Virus record (IMG/VR): IMGVR_UViG_3300005529_000093
Location: 1-25,317 of that record
DNA length: 25,317 nucleotides
DNA from: a virus
Direction: 5' to 3' (one strand)
Shown: one piece after another, positions 1-6,812 of the stretch
How positions within the stretch are numbered: the first letter of the stretch is position 1
Layout: every line of letters starts with the position of its first letter
Translations under genes and position numbers: made by a program
The notes under the pieces: model-generated
Told to the model about the DNA's origin: nothing
The model's database searches: none
The model's input: only the letters and a program-made list of their open reading frames with translations

Positions 1-729
1 GCCGACGCGCACGGCGGAAAGCGCGTGCGGGCCGGCGAGCACGAACACGGTCTCGACGTATTCGAGATCGCCGACGAGCTCGATCAGCGGCTGGCACGCG
101 AGTTGCGGAAACACCCGCATGGTGCCCACCACGCGGGCGGGCGCGGCGCCGGCGGCGAGGATGTTGCCGGTCAGCGCCGCGGGCTGCAGCGTCGCCTGGC
201 TGCCGGTCGAAGCCTGCGGCAGATTGGTTTGCGCGCGCGGCGGCGGGATCAGTGCGGCGATCGCCAGCGCCCCGCCGATGCCGACCGCGGCGCCCGCGAT
301 CGAGGCTCCTATGGCACCGCCCGCGAATGACGCGCCGAGCAGTCCGAGCCCGGCCGGCCCGAGCGCGCCGCCCGAGACCGCGGCTGCGACCAGCAAGACG
401 GCGATGGTGGCGACGAGCGCGATCGTGCTCTTTTGCCCGCCCCCGCCCCCGCCAGGGCCGCGCAGCGGCATGGTGAAGGTGACGGCGACGTCCCGGCCGG
501 TCGCAACCCGCGGCCGCACCAGGTGCCAGGCCCCGCGCGGCACGAGCTCGCCGTTGACGCGCGCCTCGCATAGTTCCGTAAAGCCCGCCGGCGGATCCAT
601 GCGGATCAGGATCTCGGCGATCGACGGCATGCGGCCGTTGGGATGCACGGCGAGCATGCGCACCGCGCCGTCGAACGGGCGCTCGCGCAACGCAGCCATC
701 ATCGGCCGATGCGGAACGGGGAGATTCAT
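1..729 (-). CDS. Tail tip protein, I/J-like N-terminal part (partial)
   Basis: This is a partial gene: it starts at ATG 729 and runs off the left edge, giving 243 open codons. The product begins MNLPVPHRPMMAALRERPFD. Residues 1-90 look like a small beta-grasp region of the kind seen in lambda tail assembly protein I. A Gly-rich linker (GPGGGGGG, about residues 91-98) follows, then a long Gly/Ala-rich hydrophobic stretch (about 100-160). After that comes a J-type start containing PARVVGTMRVFPQLA and then YVETVFVLAGPHALS. Tail-tip proteins of this kind sit at the distal end of siphovirus tails and contact the host. The start overlaps the stop of the NlpC-like gene as ATGA, which supports it and suggests coupled translation. 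Position as the last gene after L/K-like genes fits the family. The receptor-binding part lies outside the window. Confidence 0.75.
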   Translation of the reverse strand, partial: MNLPVPHRPMMAALRERPFDGAVRMLAVHPNGRMPSIAEILIRMDPPAGFTELCEARVNGELVPRGAWHLVRPRVATGRDVAVTFTMPLRGPGGGGGGQKSTIALVATIAVLLVAAAVSGGALGPAGLGLLGASFAGGAIGASIAGAAVGIGGALAIAALIPPPRAQTNLPQASTGSQATLQPAALTGNILAAGAAPARVVGTMRVFPQLACQPLIELVGDLEYVETVFVLAGPHALSAVRVG

Positions 730-1160
730 GCGAGCTCCTTGTGGCGGAAAAAACCGAGAATGCGATGGCGGATGCGGGGATGATCGAGCGGCATGATCAC
801 GGAATCGGTCGCCTTCCACACGTGCAGCAACGCGTCGGGCGAGAGCATCACGCCGACATGGCCAGGGACGCGGCGAGAAACGCCGTTCATGTCGGTCATC
901 GCCGACATCAGCACCACGTCGAACGCGCGGGCCGGCGGGATGACCGAGAGCCAGGGCTCGCTCGCCGCGCCATCGCGGAACTGACGCGAAGCCGCGATCA
1001 GATCGGCGGCGGACAGTTCGGCATAGGTCGCAAGCTCAATGGCGCGCTCGGTCTTGAACACCTGATAGACGATGCCCCAACAGTTCGAGCCGCCGAGATC
1101 GTATCGCGTGTCGTGAAACGGAATGCCGACGTAGCGGCCGGCCCATTGCGGAACGATCAT
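726..1160 (-). CDS. NlpC/P60-like tail assembly peptidase (lambda K-like)
   Basis: Predicted 144-aa cysteine peptidase of the NlpC/P60 type, used in siphovirus tail tips for tail assembly or local peptidoglycan cutting. The likely catalytic Cys is C27 in GGSNCWGIVYQ. A His follows in VPGHVGVM (H101) and a third polar residue in LLHVWKA (H113), giving the Cys-His-His order of the family. I chose ATG 1160 because it overlaps the upstream stop as ATGA. An in-frame start at 1208 would add 16 residues and overlap the upstream gene by 52 bases with no ribosome site. The downstream overlap with the tail-tip gene is also ATGA. Order after an L-like gene matches lambda-type tail modules (L, K, I, J). 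The family call rests on motif and position only. Confidence 0.8.
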   Translation of the reverse strand: MIVPQWAGRYVGIPFHDTRYDLGGSNCWGIVYQVFKTERAIELATYAELSAADLIAASRQFRDGAASEPWLSVIPPARAFDVVLMSAMTDMNGVSRRVPGHVGVMLSPDALLHVWKATDSVIMPLDHPRIRHRILGFFRHKELA

Positions 1161-1666
1161 CGATAGAGCCCCGGCAAGCGGCTCTGGGTCGATCGGATGG
1201 CCGGCCACGGCTCGGTCGCGATGTCGAAAGAGAAGATGTCGGCCGAGAGGCCCAGCACGTCGCAGGAGATGTTGCGCAGGAACAGTTCCGGCGCCGAATA
1301 TTCGACCGCCGGCGTGCCGAGCGCATTGCGCGGCAACGCATTGTCCCAGTCCGAGCGCGCGAACAGTTCGAGCTTCAGCCGCGGCGCGGTGTCGAGCAGC
1401 AGCACGGCGGCGCCGATCGCCTTTTCGACGTTGGCGATCGCGATCTTGGCCTGCGGCGGCTGCTCGTCGTCGGTCAGAAGCGAGATCGAGAAACCGAAAC
1501 CGAAATAGGTGTTGCCCTGGTAGAGGTAATCGACGCCGGGCGCGTCGGAGTTCACGCGGATCGCGTCCTCGAGCGCGGGATGCGTGATCGTCGCGAAAAT
1601 GACGAAGATCTCGCTCGACGCCGAGGCCTCGATCGAATCGCGAAAGCCGGCCTGCAGGACGCGCAT
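1157..1666 (-). CDS. DUF1833-like minor tail protein (lambda L-position)
   Basis: 169-aa protein resembling the DUF1833 family of phage tail proteins. It has an N-terminal FVIFATITHPALEDAIRVNSD stretch, a central region of beta-strand character, and a C-terminal ATEPWPAIRSTQ...LPGLYR ending. By position, between an M-like protein and the NlpC-like peptidase, it occupies the slot of lambda minor tail protein L and probably forms part of the tail-tip ring. It lies 4 nt downstream of the preceding gene and overlaps the following gene as ATGA. No cysteine cluster for an iron-sulfur site like that of lambda L is evident: I see a single Cys in RNISCDVLG. The function is inferred from position and family resemblance. 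Confidence 0.65.
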   Translation of the reverse strand: MRVLQAGFRDSIEASASSEIFVIFATITHPALEDAIRVNSDAPGVDYLYQGNTYFGFGFSISLLTDDEQPPQAKIAIANVEKAIGAAVLLLDTAPRLKLELFARSDWDNALPRNALGTPAVEYSAPELFLRNISCDVLGLSADIFSFDIATEPWPAIRSTQSRLPGLYR

Positions 1667-1670
1667 GATT

Positions 1671-2039
1671 TCACGGCATCAGACGGACGGAGATGGTGAC
1701 GCGATAGCGCGGCGTGCCGCGCACGAAGGCGAATTCCTTGTACTGCGGCTCGGCCGCGAACTGGAACGTCGCCATGTCGTTGGTCGCCGGATGCTTGCGC
1801 TTGAAGATCAGCACGCCATCGGCGAGATCGCTGCGATAGAAATTGCGCAAGGATACGCGCTCGGCCGCGTTGGCGTACATCTCCCACGACAGCAGATCAG
1901 AGGAGACCGACGAGCGCCGCCGGCGTTTGGGCGGCCCGACTTCCGGCGCGAACTCGGCGACGTTCGTCTCCGGCTTCTCCGAATAGGAGCCGACGATATG
2001 CGCCTGATTGACATCGGGCGGCCAGTAGACCGTCGCCAT
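1671..2039 (-). CDS. Minor tail protein (lambda M-position)
   Basis: 122-aa protein immediately downstream of the tape measure gene, with a 7-nt gap. It has a short N-terminal part (MATVYWPPDVNQAHIVGSYS), a basic stretch GPPKRRRRSS near residues 35-44, and a beta-rich C-terminal half (ATFQFAAEPQYKEFAF, then YRVTISVRLMP). The slot between the tape measure and an L-like protein is that of lambda M, a tail-tip baseplate component. Sequence similarity to lambda M is not obvious by eye, so the assignment is mainly positional. No catalytic motif is visible. Confidence 0.5.
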   Translation of the reverse strand: MATVYWPPDVNQAHIVGSYSEKPETNVAEFAPEVGPPKRRRRSSVSSDLLSWEMYANAAERVSLRNFYRSDLADGVLIFKRKHPATNDMATFQFAAEPQYKEFAFVRGTPRYRVTISVRLMP

Positions 2040-2046
2040 GGGAAAC

Positions 2047-3852
2047 TCAGCGCCGGATCGCGCCCGGGGTGAGCCCGAACCGCACGCCCATGGTGCGATC
2101 GAATCGCCCGGTCGCGAGCTTCTGATCCATCGCCGAGATCACGAGATCGAGAATTTCGACATCGCCCTGATTGCGCTGGCGCTGCTCGACCGAGGATCCC
2201 GGCGGGGTGATGACGTTGACCTGCGTCCTGCCGCCGCCGATGTTGGGATCGATGCGGCCGGAGGCGCTGGGAATGAACAGCTCGGGCCCGCGCTCGCCGA
2301 CGAGATAGCGCCTGCCGATCGAGACGTCGCCGCCCTCGGCGAAGGTGCCGTCGATCCCGGCGGCGACCGCGGCGCCCCCGCCCGCGCCGGGAAACGGAAA
2401 GATCGAGCCGAGCAGGCCGCCGACGCCGCCGGTGGCGCTTTTGGTGCCGAGGATCCCGGCAAGCGGACCGGAGCCGAGCAGCTCGGCCTGCAGCAGCGCC
2501 TGGATCAGCGCGCGCAGCGCGTTCTGCGCCACCTGTTGCAGGGTCTGGGTCTTGGTGATCAGGCCGTCGACGATGTTGACCAGCATGTCGCCGCCGAAAC
2601 GCAGCGCCTCGTTGAAGCTCTGAAACGACATCAGCGCGTCGTGCGCCTTCGCGGCCGCCTTGGCGTAGGTCTCGGCCATCGCGTCGATCTTCTGGCGCGT
2701 CTCGTCGGTGACGGTCTCCTCGTCGCGCCCCGCGGCCGCCAGCAGCTCGGCGGTCGCCCTCGCCTTCTCCTTGGCCTCGGTATTGAGCCCGACGCTCGTG
2801 GTCTCGGCATTGAGGAGCTCGATGCGGCGCTGCAGGCGATCGATCGCGGTATCGAGCGCATTCTTTTCGTCCGATTCCTCCTCCGGCGGTCGTTTGGTGG
2901 GAGTAATCGCGGCACCGAATGCCGCGGCGCCGGCGGTGCTTCCCAACCTTCCCGCTATGGCAGCGGCGACGGGTCCGCTCGGGCTGGAAAGCCCGGTGAC
3001 GGCCCCAACAACGCGGCCAAGAGTGGCGAGACCCTGAAGGAAGCCCGCTAGAAACTTGCCGCTGACATCGAGCAGACTGAGCATGCCGGGCATGATGTCG
3101 CCGATCGCCGCCTGCATCCGGGTCACCCACAGCGTCGATGCCTCGTTCCATTGCTCGACGAATTTGTGAGCCTTGTCGACGAGCTCGCGATCGGTAACGG
3201 CACCGGCCTCCTTCGCGCCGGCTGCCACCTGATTGATCGCATCGGCGCCCTTTTCCAGAAATGGCACCGCCTCCTTGGAGAAGCCGGCCATTTCCGCAAT
3301 GTCGACCTTCATCCGCTCGGTCGGCGCGTTGCGGATCATGTCCGCGATGATTCCGAACGCCTTGCTGGTATCGACGACGTGTCCGTCGATGTCCTTCCAT
3401 TGGACGTTGTTGGCATCGAACCATTTCGTGAGATCGTTCTCCTTGCGGCTCGCCTCGTCGAGCAGCTTGCCGAGCTGCTCCAGGCCGGACGTGATGTCCT
3501 TGCCCTTCATCCCGCCGATCGCCCCGGCGAATTGCAGGGACTGCAAGCGCTCCAGGGAAACGCCAGCCAGCTTGGCCGAATTATCCAGATCGACGAGCTC
3601 ACGGTTCGCGTCATGGATGAATTTGACCAGCGCCGCCAACGACACGCCGGAGAGGATCGCCGCCAGCGCGGTACGCAGACCGGCTGCCCCAGCCGCCAGA
3701 TCGTCCATCGACGATTTGACGCCTTCGAAGCTCGATTCCATTTTCCCCATGGCGTCGGAGACGATCTTCTCCGCCTCGGTCAGCGAATCGCGCATCGGCG
3801 CGGCATTCGCCTCGAGCACGACGCTCAGCGTGCGCAGCGGGGTGTCGGCCAT
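2047..3852 (-). CDS. Tail tape measure protein
   Basis: 601-aa tape measure protein, the rod that sets tail length and is probably ejected during infection. The N-terminal region is helical (PLRTLSVVLEANAAPMRDSL, then helices with many Ala/Glu/Lys). Gly/Ala-rich hydrophobic segments lie around residues 50-75 and 265-310. The C-terminal part carries a signature common in these proteins: GTFAEGGDVSIGRRYLVGER followed by GPELFIPSASGRI. At roughly 1.5 angstrom per residue (family rule) it predicts a tail of about 90 nm, which is short for a siphovirus. It starts 4 nt after the stop of the tail chaperone extension, the classical gene order, and has no strong ribosome site of its own, so coupling is likely. 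Confidence 0.9.
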   Translation of the reverse strand: MADTPLRTLSVVLEANAAPMRDSLTEAEKIVSDAMGKMESSFEGVKSSMDDLAAGAAGLRTALAAILSGVSLAALVKFIHDANRELVDLDNSAKLAGVSLERLQSLQFAGAIGGMKGKDITSGLEQLGKLLDEASRKENDLTKWFDANNVQWKDIDGHVVDTSKAFGIIADMIRNAPTERMKVDIAEMAGFSKEAVPFLEKGADAINQVAAGAKEAGAVTDRELVDKAHKFVEQWNEASTLWVTRMQAAIGDIMPGMLSLLDVSGKFLAGFLQGLATLGRVVGAVTGLSSPSGPVAAAIAGRLGSTAGAAAFGAAITPTKRPPEEESDEKNALDTAIDRLQRRIELLNAETTSVGLNTEAKEKARATAELLAAAGRDEETVTDETRQKIDAMAETYAKAAAKAHDALMSFQSFNEALRFGGDMLVNIVDGLITKTQTLQQVAQNALRALIQALLQAELLGSGPLAGILGTKSATGGVGGLLGSIFPFPGAGGGAAVAAGIDGTFAEGGDVSIGRRYLVGERGPELFIPSASGRIDPNIGGGRTQVNVITPPGSSVEQRQRNQGDVEILDLVISAMDQKLATGRFDRTMGVRFGLTPGAIRR

Positions 3853-3856
3853 CGAT

Positions 3857-4036
3857 TCAGGCGTCCGGATATTGCGCCATCAGCGCGTCGAGATCCTCGC
3901 GGGTCATCGGCTCGTCATCCGGCGCGCCGGCGTGGAACTCGACGAAGCCGTCGATCGCCGCCTGGATCTCGTAGAGCGAGGCCTCCCAGAAATCCGCCGG
4001 GCGCCAGCCCATCTTGCCGCAACAGGTCTCGATCAT
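3857..4036 (-). CDS. Tail assembly chaperone, downstream (GT-like) reading frame
   Basis: A 59-codon open frame if read from ATG 4036, but probably expressed mainly as a -1 frameshift extension of the gene at 4060-4467. The visible protein contains CCGKMGWRPADFWEASLYEI, a close match in style to Phage_TAC_6/GTA gp10.1-type chaperones (GW..d.FW...p.E). It ends in MTREDLDALMAQYPDA. The -1 frame stays open from the slippery site at 4090 down to TGA at 3857-3859. This would add 77 residues, including an Arg-rich junction, to give a 203-aa fusion. ATG 4036 has no ribosome-binding site, which favours frameshifting. Some gene transfer agents carry such a protein as a separate gene, so independent initiation is possible. 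Confidence 0.8.
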   Translation of the reverse strand: MIETCCGKMGWRPADFWEASLYEIQAAIDGFVEFHAGAPDDEPMTREDLDALMAQYPDA

Positions 4037-4059
4037 GCGCCGCCACGGGATCGCGCCCT

Positions 4060-4467
4060 CTACGCGTCCGTCCCCGCGACGGCGTCGCCTTTTTTTGCGT
4101 CGGCTCCGTCGTCCTTCAGCCCGAAGGTCAGCGCGTCGACCACCTTCTCGCCCACGGCGACGATCGCGCCGAGCGGCAGCTTCTCGACCTTGGCGGCGGC
4201 CGCGCGCAATCGCTCCTGCGGGTCCTCGCCCTTGGCCGACACGTCGAGATGCATCAGCGCCGTGCGGATGGTGACGATCGACGCCGCGCGCAGGCGGCGC
4301 AGAATGTCGTCGAGCCCGGCCGCGCCGAGCTGGGTCTCGATCGCGGCGACCGCGCGCGCGCTGGCGACGAGCACGAACGACTGGCCGGCGCGGCTGAACG
4401 GCACCTCGCCGCGCGCCGGATTGGCTGGCGCCGATTGCAACGCGCCGGGGACAAGATCATCCGTCAT
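4060..4467 (-). CDS. Tail assembly chaperone, upstream (G-like; GTA gp10/Phage_TAC_11-like)
   Basis: 135-aa helical protein resembling GTA gp10-like tail assembly chaperones (Phage_TAC_11), which coat the tape measure before tail-tube polymerisation. It contains GEVPFSRAGQSFVLVASARA, then AAIETQLGAAGLDDILRRLR, and ends in an acidic/Lys tail (LKDDGADAKKGDAVAGTDA). The stop is TAG at 4060-4062. Its AAA-AAA Lys codons form part of an A7 slippery heptamer (see 4068-4096), so some ribosomes should shift into the downstream frame. Its ATG overlaps the major tail protein stop as ATGA. It sits between major tail protein and tape measure, exactly where lambda G/GT lies. Confidence 0.8.
   Translation of the reverse strand: MTDDLVPGALQSAPANPARGEVPFSRAGQSFVLVASARAVAAIETQLGAAGLDDILRRLRAASIVTIRTALMHLDVSAKGEDPQERLRAAAAKVEKLPLGAIVAVGEKVVDALTFGLKDDGADAKKGDAVAGTDA
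4068..4096 (-). promoter_or_regulatory. Probable programmed -1 ribosomal frameshift signal
   Basis: On the minus strand the sequence reads GC AAAAAAA GG, with A7 at 4096-4090. In the upstream gene's frame it is A_AAA_AAA, an ideal X_XXY_YYZ slippery heptamer. Seven nucleotides downstream (GGCGACG) a perfect 5-bp stem CCGTC/GACGG with loop GCGGG lies at 4082-4068, at the spacing expected for a stimulatory structure. A -1 slip moves ribosomes into the chaperone extension frame, as in lambda G/GT. Heptamer phase, stem and chaperone-like downstream protein all agree. A homopolymer length error is the main alternative. Confidence 0.8.
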
Positions 4468-4892
4468 GCGCCGACGCCCGCGTTGGCGGTGACGGTCACC
4501 TGCCCGGTCGATTTGATGGTCAGGCTGAAATCGAGCGGGTTCTCGTGGGTGCCGGAGAACGCCTCATCGGCGAACAGCGCGGCGAACTGGAAGGTGGCGA
4601 GCCCGGGCACGATCACCTGCATGGTCGGCTTGGTCTGGCCGATCACCGCGTTGTAGGCGGCGTTGGCGGCGGAATCGTCGTTCCACAGCCCGGCGCCGGA
4701 GACCTCGAACGACTGCACCGAATAGTCGCCCTCGTAGGCCAGCACCCCGCCGAACACGGAGTCCGACGTGGTGAGATCGACCACGGCGTTGTTGATCTTC
4801 ATCGAGCGCGCGCGCATGCCGCCGATGGTGACGAACGTCCCGCCGCCGGTGTCGATCTTGAGCAAGAGATCGCGGCCTTTCTGCTTGGCCAT
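4464..4892 (-). CDS. Major tail protein (TP901-1 / Phage_tail_2-like)
   Basis: 142-aa tail tube protein. It starts MAKQKGRDLLLKIDTGGGTF, has a beta-rich body (RSMKINNAVVDLTTSDS, YEGDYSVQSFEVSGAGLW, KPTMQVIVPGLATFQFAALF) and ends in a sandwich-like stretch (PLDFSLTIKSTGQVTVTANA). This is typical of the TP901-1-type tube protein that polymerises around the tape measure. I chose ATG 4892 because GGGGAGA lies about 8 nt upstream. An in-frame start at 4970 would read through the palindromic repeat and add unnatural residues. It overlaps the chaperone start as ATGA. A 110-bp gap upstream, with its own ribosome site, suits a highly expressed gene. Confidence 0.85.
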   Translation of the reverse strand: MAKQKGRDLLLKIDTGGGTFVTIGGMRARSMKINNAVVDLTTSDSVFGGVLAYEGDYSVQSFEVSGAGLWNDDSAANAAYNAVIGQTKPTMQVIVPGLATFQFAALFADEAFSGTHENPLDFSLTIKSTGQVTVTANAGVGA

Positions 4893-4920
4893 TTGTCCGT
4901 TCTCCCCTGGGTTGGAAGTT

Positions 4921-4992
4921 TCATCCTGAGGTGCTCGGCGCCGCCCTTCGAGGCTCGCTTTCGCGAACATCTCTCAGGATGACGGCGCCGAG
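4921..4992. repeat. Chromosomal-type palindromic intergenic repeat
   Basis: Two pairs of perfect 10-bp inverted arms fill the gap between the DUF3168 gene and the major tail protein. TCATCCTGAG (4921-4930) pairs with CTCAGGATGA (4973-4982), and CTCGGCGCCG (4934-4943) pairs with CGGCGCCGAG (4983-4992). The arm order is A B A' B' rather than nested. The inner stretch holds CCTTCGAGGCTCGC and a TTCGCGAA palindrome. The CATCCTGAGG...TTCGAGGCTCGC vocabulary is typical, from memory, of intergenic palindromes in Bradyrhizobium and Rhodopseudomonas chromosomes. It is odd inside a late phage operon. Confidence 0.6.
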
Positions 4993-5002
4993 CCGCGAAG
5001 AA

Positions 5003-5389
5003 TCACTCGTAGGCGTAGAACGTCGCATGGACGACGCCGTGATAGGTGATGCCGTCTTGTTCCTTCATCGTGACGAGGCTCTTGACGAACACGATGACGG
5101 GGCCGTAGCCGGCCGCGGCGAGCGTCTTGTTGTGCAGCGCCTGGCGCACCAGCTTGAAGAGATCGTGCACCGCCTTCTGGCCGCCGGCGCGGGTCCACAG
5201 ATGCAGTTGCAACACCGCCTCGAAACCGTCGGACAACGACAGATCGTCGGCGACCGCCGACCATTCGCCGAGCTCGACGAACGGGAAACCCAGATAGTTC
5301 GGCGGCACGTCGTCGAGCGCGTTGACGCCCTGGGCGATCAGGGCGTCGAATGCGGCCTTCTGCAGCGGCCCGAGATCGAGATCGGCCAT
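5003..5389 (-). CDS. DUF3168 family tail completion protein (gp17-like)
   Basis: 128-aa protein of the DUF3168 type. The N-terminal helix is LDLGPLQKAAFDALIAQGVN, followed by VPPNYLGFPFVELGEWSA. A beta strand FEAVLQLHLWTRAGGQKAVH leads into LVRQALHNKTLA. These features fit the family fold of lambda U / HK97 gp10-neighbour tail terminators, which cap the tail tube before joining to the head. It lies 4 nt downstream of the gp10-like gene. The stop is followed by the palindromic repeat and then the major tail protein, which is the standard order. Confidence 0.75.
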   Translation of the reverse strand: MADLDLGPLQKAAFDALIAQGVNALDDVPPNYLGFPFVELGEWSAVADDLSLSDGFEAVLQLHLWTRAGGQKAVHDLFKLVRQALHNKTLAAAGYGPVIVFVKSLVTMKEQDGITYHGVVHATFYAYE

Positions 5390-5393
5390 CCGA

Positions 5394-5852
5394 TCAACCC
5401 TGACGCGCCGCCTGTTCGACGCTAACCCCGATGCGCTCGCCGAGACGACGCTTCATCGGGGTGATGATCTGATGATAGGCGGGAAAGAAGAACGGATGCG
5501 CCGGCACGTAGCCCTCCGTCGATCCCGAACGACTCGCGCGCGCGGCGGCGGACGGAAATTTCGCCGCTTCCTGATGAAGGTTGGCGAGACGATGACCGAA
5601 CTCGAGCCAGGTCGCCTCGGGCGAGTTTTTGTCGCCGGCGCTGATGGTGACGCGGATGCTCGCGGCGCCGCGCTCGACGGTCTTGTGGATGGTCGCGGCG
5701 AGCTTGCCGGACTTGTGGTGCACGAGCTGCTTGGCGCGCGCGACCATCGCGTCGGCGCCCTGGACGAGCTCGCTCTCGATCGCCGTCCCGCAGGCCTGCG
5801 GGATCGCCCGCATCGCCCTGAACAGTTCCACGACGCCGGAAAACTTGGCCAT
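5394..5852 (-). CDS. HK97 gp10-like head-tail joining protein
   Basis: 152-aa protein of the HK97-gp10 type, found at the neck or tail end of siphoviruses. It contains MAKFSGVVELFRAMRAIPQA, a helix ending in MVARAKQLVHHKSGKLAATI (the family's R.A..L.......G.L..SI pattern), then SPEATWLEFGH and VPAHPFFFPAYHQI, a usual C-terminal motif. ATG 5852 was chosen because its A is the last base of the preceding small gene's TGA, a TGATG coupling. An in-frame ATG at 5882 has no ribosome site and would overlap that gene by 31 bases. It lies between the head-closure gene and DUF3168, as expected. Confidence 0.8.
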   Translation of the reverse strand: MAKFSGVVELFRAMRAIPQACGTAIESELVQGADAMVARAKQLVHHKSGKLAATIHKTVERGAASIRVTISAGDKNSPEATWLEFGHRLANLHQEAAKFPSAAARASRSGSTEGYVPAHPFFFPAYHQIITPMKRRLGERIGVSVEQAARQG

Positions 5853-5962
5853 CAGTTCAGCCAAATGTTCAGAACCGAACATAGTGTGGCCGTCACGAAC
5901 AGATAGGCTGCAACGACACCCCAGCCCCGCAACGTGAAAAACAGGGAAAGAAACAACCTCAT
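5852..5962 (-). CDS. 36-aa hydrophobic membrane peptide
   Basis: A very short gene. ATG at 5962 lies 1 nt after the stop (5964-5966) of the head-closure gene, and its TGA (5852-5854) shares one base with the ATG of the gp10-like gene. The peptide begins MRLFLSLFFTLRGWGVVAAY, contains LFVTATLCSVL and ends NIWLN. It is almost wholly hydrophobic and probably spans the membrane once or twice. Exact fit into the gap with coupling at both ends argues that it is translated. No family is recognised. It could be a holin-like or exclusion peptide, or serve only to couple translation. Nothing in the sequence decides between these. Confidence 0.55.
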   Translation of the reverse strand: MRLFLSLFFTLRGWGVVAAYLFVTATLCSVLNIWLN

Positions 5963-5963
5963 C

Positions 5964-6296
5964 TCACACCGCCACGCCGCGCTGGATCACCATCTCGATC
6001 ATGCCGCCGCGGCGCACCGTCGCGTCGATCGAGCGGATGTTGTAGAGCTCGCCGCGGATCGCGACCGACCAGGCGGTGGTGACGCTTCTTGTCAGCGCGT
6101 CCTGACGCACGGCGAGCGTCGCCATGTTCTCGGTCTCGGTACGGCCCGCCTCGCGCGCCTCGCGCCCCGCGGCGACGATAAGATGCGCCCAGCGGGTGAA
6201 CTGATCGACCCAGATATGGGAACGGCCACCCATGCCGTCCGGCACGTCCTGGAGCGCGCGAAACGTCGCGCGCTTGTCCATCTTGCCGGAAGGCAT
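5964..6296 (-). CDS. Head-tail adaptor / head closure protein (SPP1 gp16-like)
   Basis: 110-aa protein with the usual look of phage head-closure proteins. It has a short basic start (MPSGKMDKRATFRALQDVPD), a GMGGRSHIWVDQFTRWAHLI strand region, and REAREAGRTETENMATLAVR followed by a small beta barrel. Near the end NIRSIDATVRRGGMIEMVIQ matches the conserved late part of the family (I......d.r...le...). It closes the portal vertex after packaging and docks the tail. No clear ribosome site is visible, and an alternative ATG lies 15 nt downstream at 6281. The order connector - two small proteins - closure - gp10 - DUF3168 is standard. Confidence 0.7.
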   Translation of the reverse strand: MPSGKMDKRATFRALQDVPDGMGGRSHIWVDQFTRWAHLIVAAGREAREAGRTETENMATLAVRQDALTRSVTTAWSVAIRGELYNIRSIDATVRRGGMIEMVIQRGVAV

Positions 6297-6311
6297 GGGA
6301 GGCGATCAGGA

Positions 6312-6812
6312 TCAGCCCGACGTGCCGATGATGCGCAGCTTGCCGGTCACCGCGGTGGTCCCTCCGGAATTGGCGAGCTTGAGAATGTCGCCGGTCGTTG
6401 CCGTCACGGCCCATCCGGTGTTGGGCGCGACCAGCAGCGCACGCCCGCCGGGCTTGACCGCGATCGTGTGCGTGGCGCCACCGAACGGGCCGACAAACTG
6501 AGCGGAGGCCGCATTCCCCATCACGATGTCGTTGACATTCGCGGCATCGGCCTCGATCTCGATCGCCTTGATGCTGACGAACGTCAGAGTCGTGCCGAAG
6601 GCGTCGGCGAGCGCGCCGGCGAGATCGTAGGTCTGAGAGCCCGAGGCGGCGATGTTGATCGCGACCTCGTAGAGCAGATCGGCCTGGCCGGCGCCGACGC
6701 CGCTGGTGAGCACGATCGGATCGGCCGCCGGCACGTTGAGCTGCGGGCTGTCGAGGCTCGAACCGCGATAAACCGCCTCGATCGAGGCGCGGATGGTGGC
6801 GAGCAGGCTCAT
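6312..6812 (-). CDS. Virion-type beta-rich protein, unknown role
   Basis: 166-aa protein of unknown family. The N-terminus SLLATIRASIEAVYRGSSLD is helical. The remainder looks beta-rich: YEVAINIAASGSQTYDLAGA, FVSIKAIEIEADAAN, PFGGATHTIAVKPGGRALLV, then NTGWAVTATTGDILKLANSG and a C-terminal VTGKLRIIGTSG. The Gly/Thr/Ala-rich strands suggest a structural protein such as a decoration or tail-associated protein rather than an enzyme. It lies within the head-tail joining block, and its ATG overlaps the preceding stop as ATGA. No catalytic motif, signal peptide or membrane helix is visible. The function is not known from sequence. Confidence 0.5.
   Translation of the reverse strand: MSLLATIRASIEAVYRGSSLDSPQLNVPAADPIVLTSGVGAGQADLLYEVAINIAASGSQTYDLAGALADAFGTTLTFVSIKAIEIEADAANVNDIVMGNAASAQFVGPFGGATHTIAVKPGGRALLVAPNTGWAVTATTGDILKLANSGGTTAVTGKLRIIGTSG

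Noticed and set aside
1161-1208. Earlier start for the NlpC/P60-like gene
   Set aside because: It has a long overlap with the upstream gene and no ribosome site; ATG 1160 forms an ATGA coupling.
4893-4970. Longer N-terminus for the major tail protein
   Set aside because: It would translate the palindromic repeat; ATG 4892 has a good ribosome site and a normal family start.
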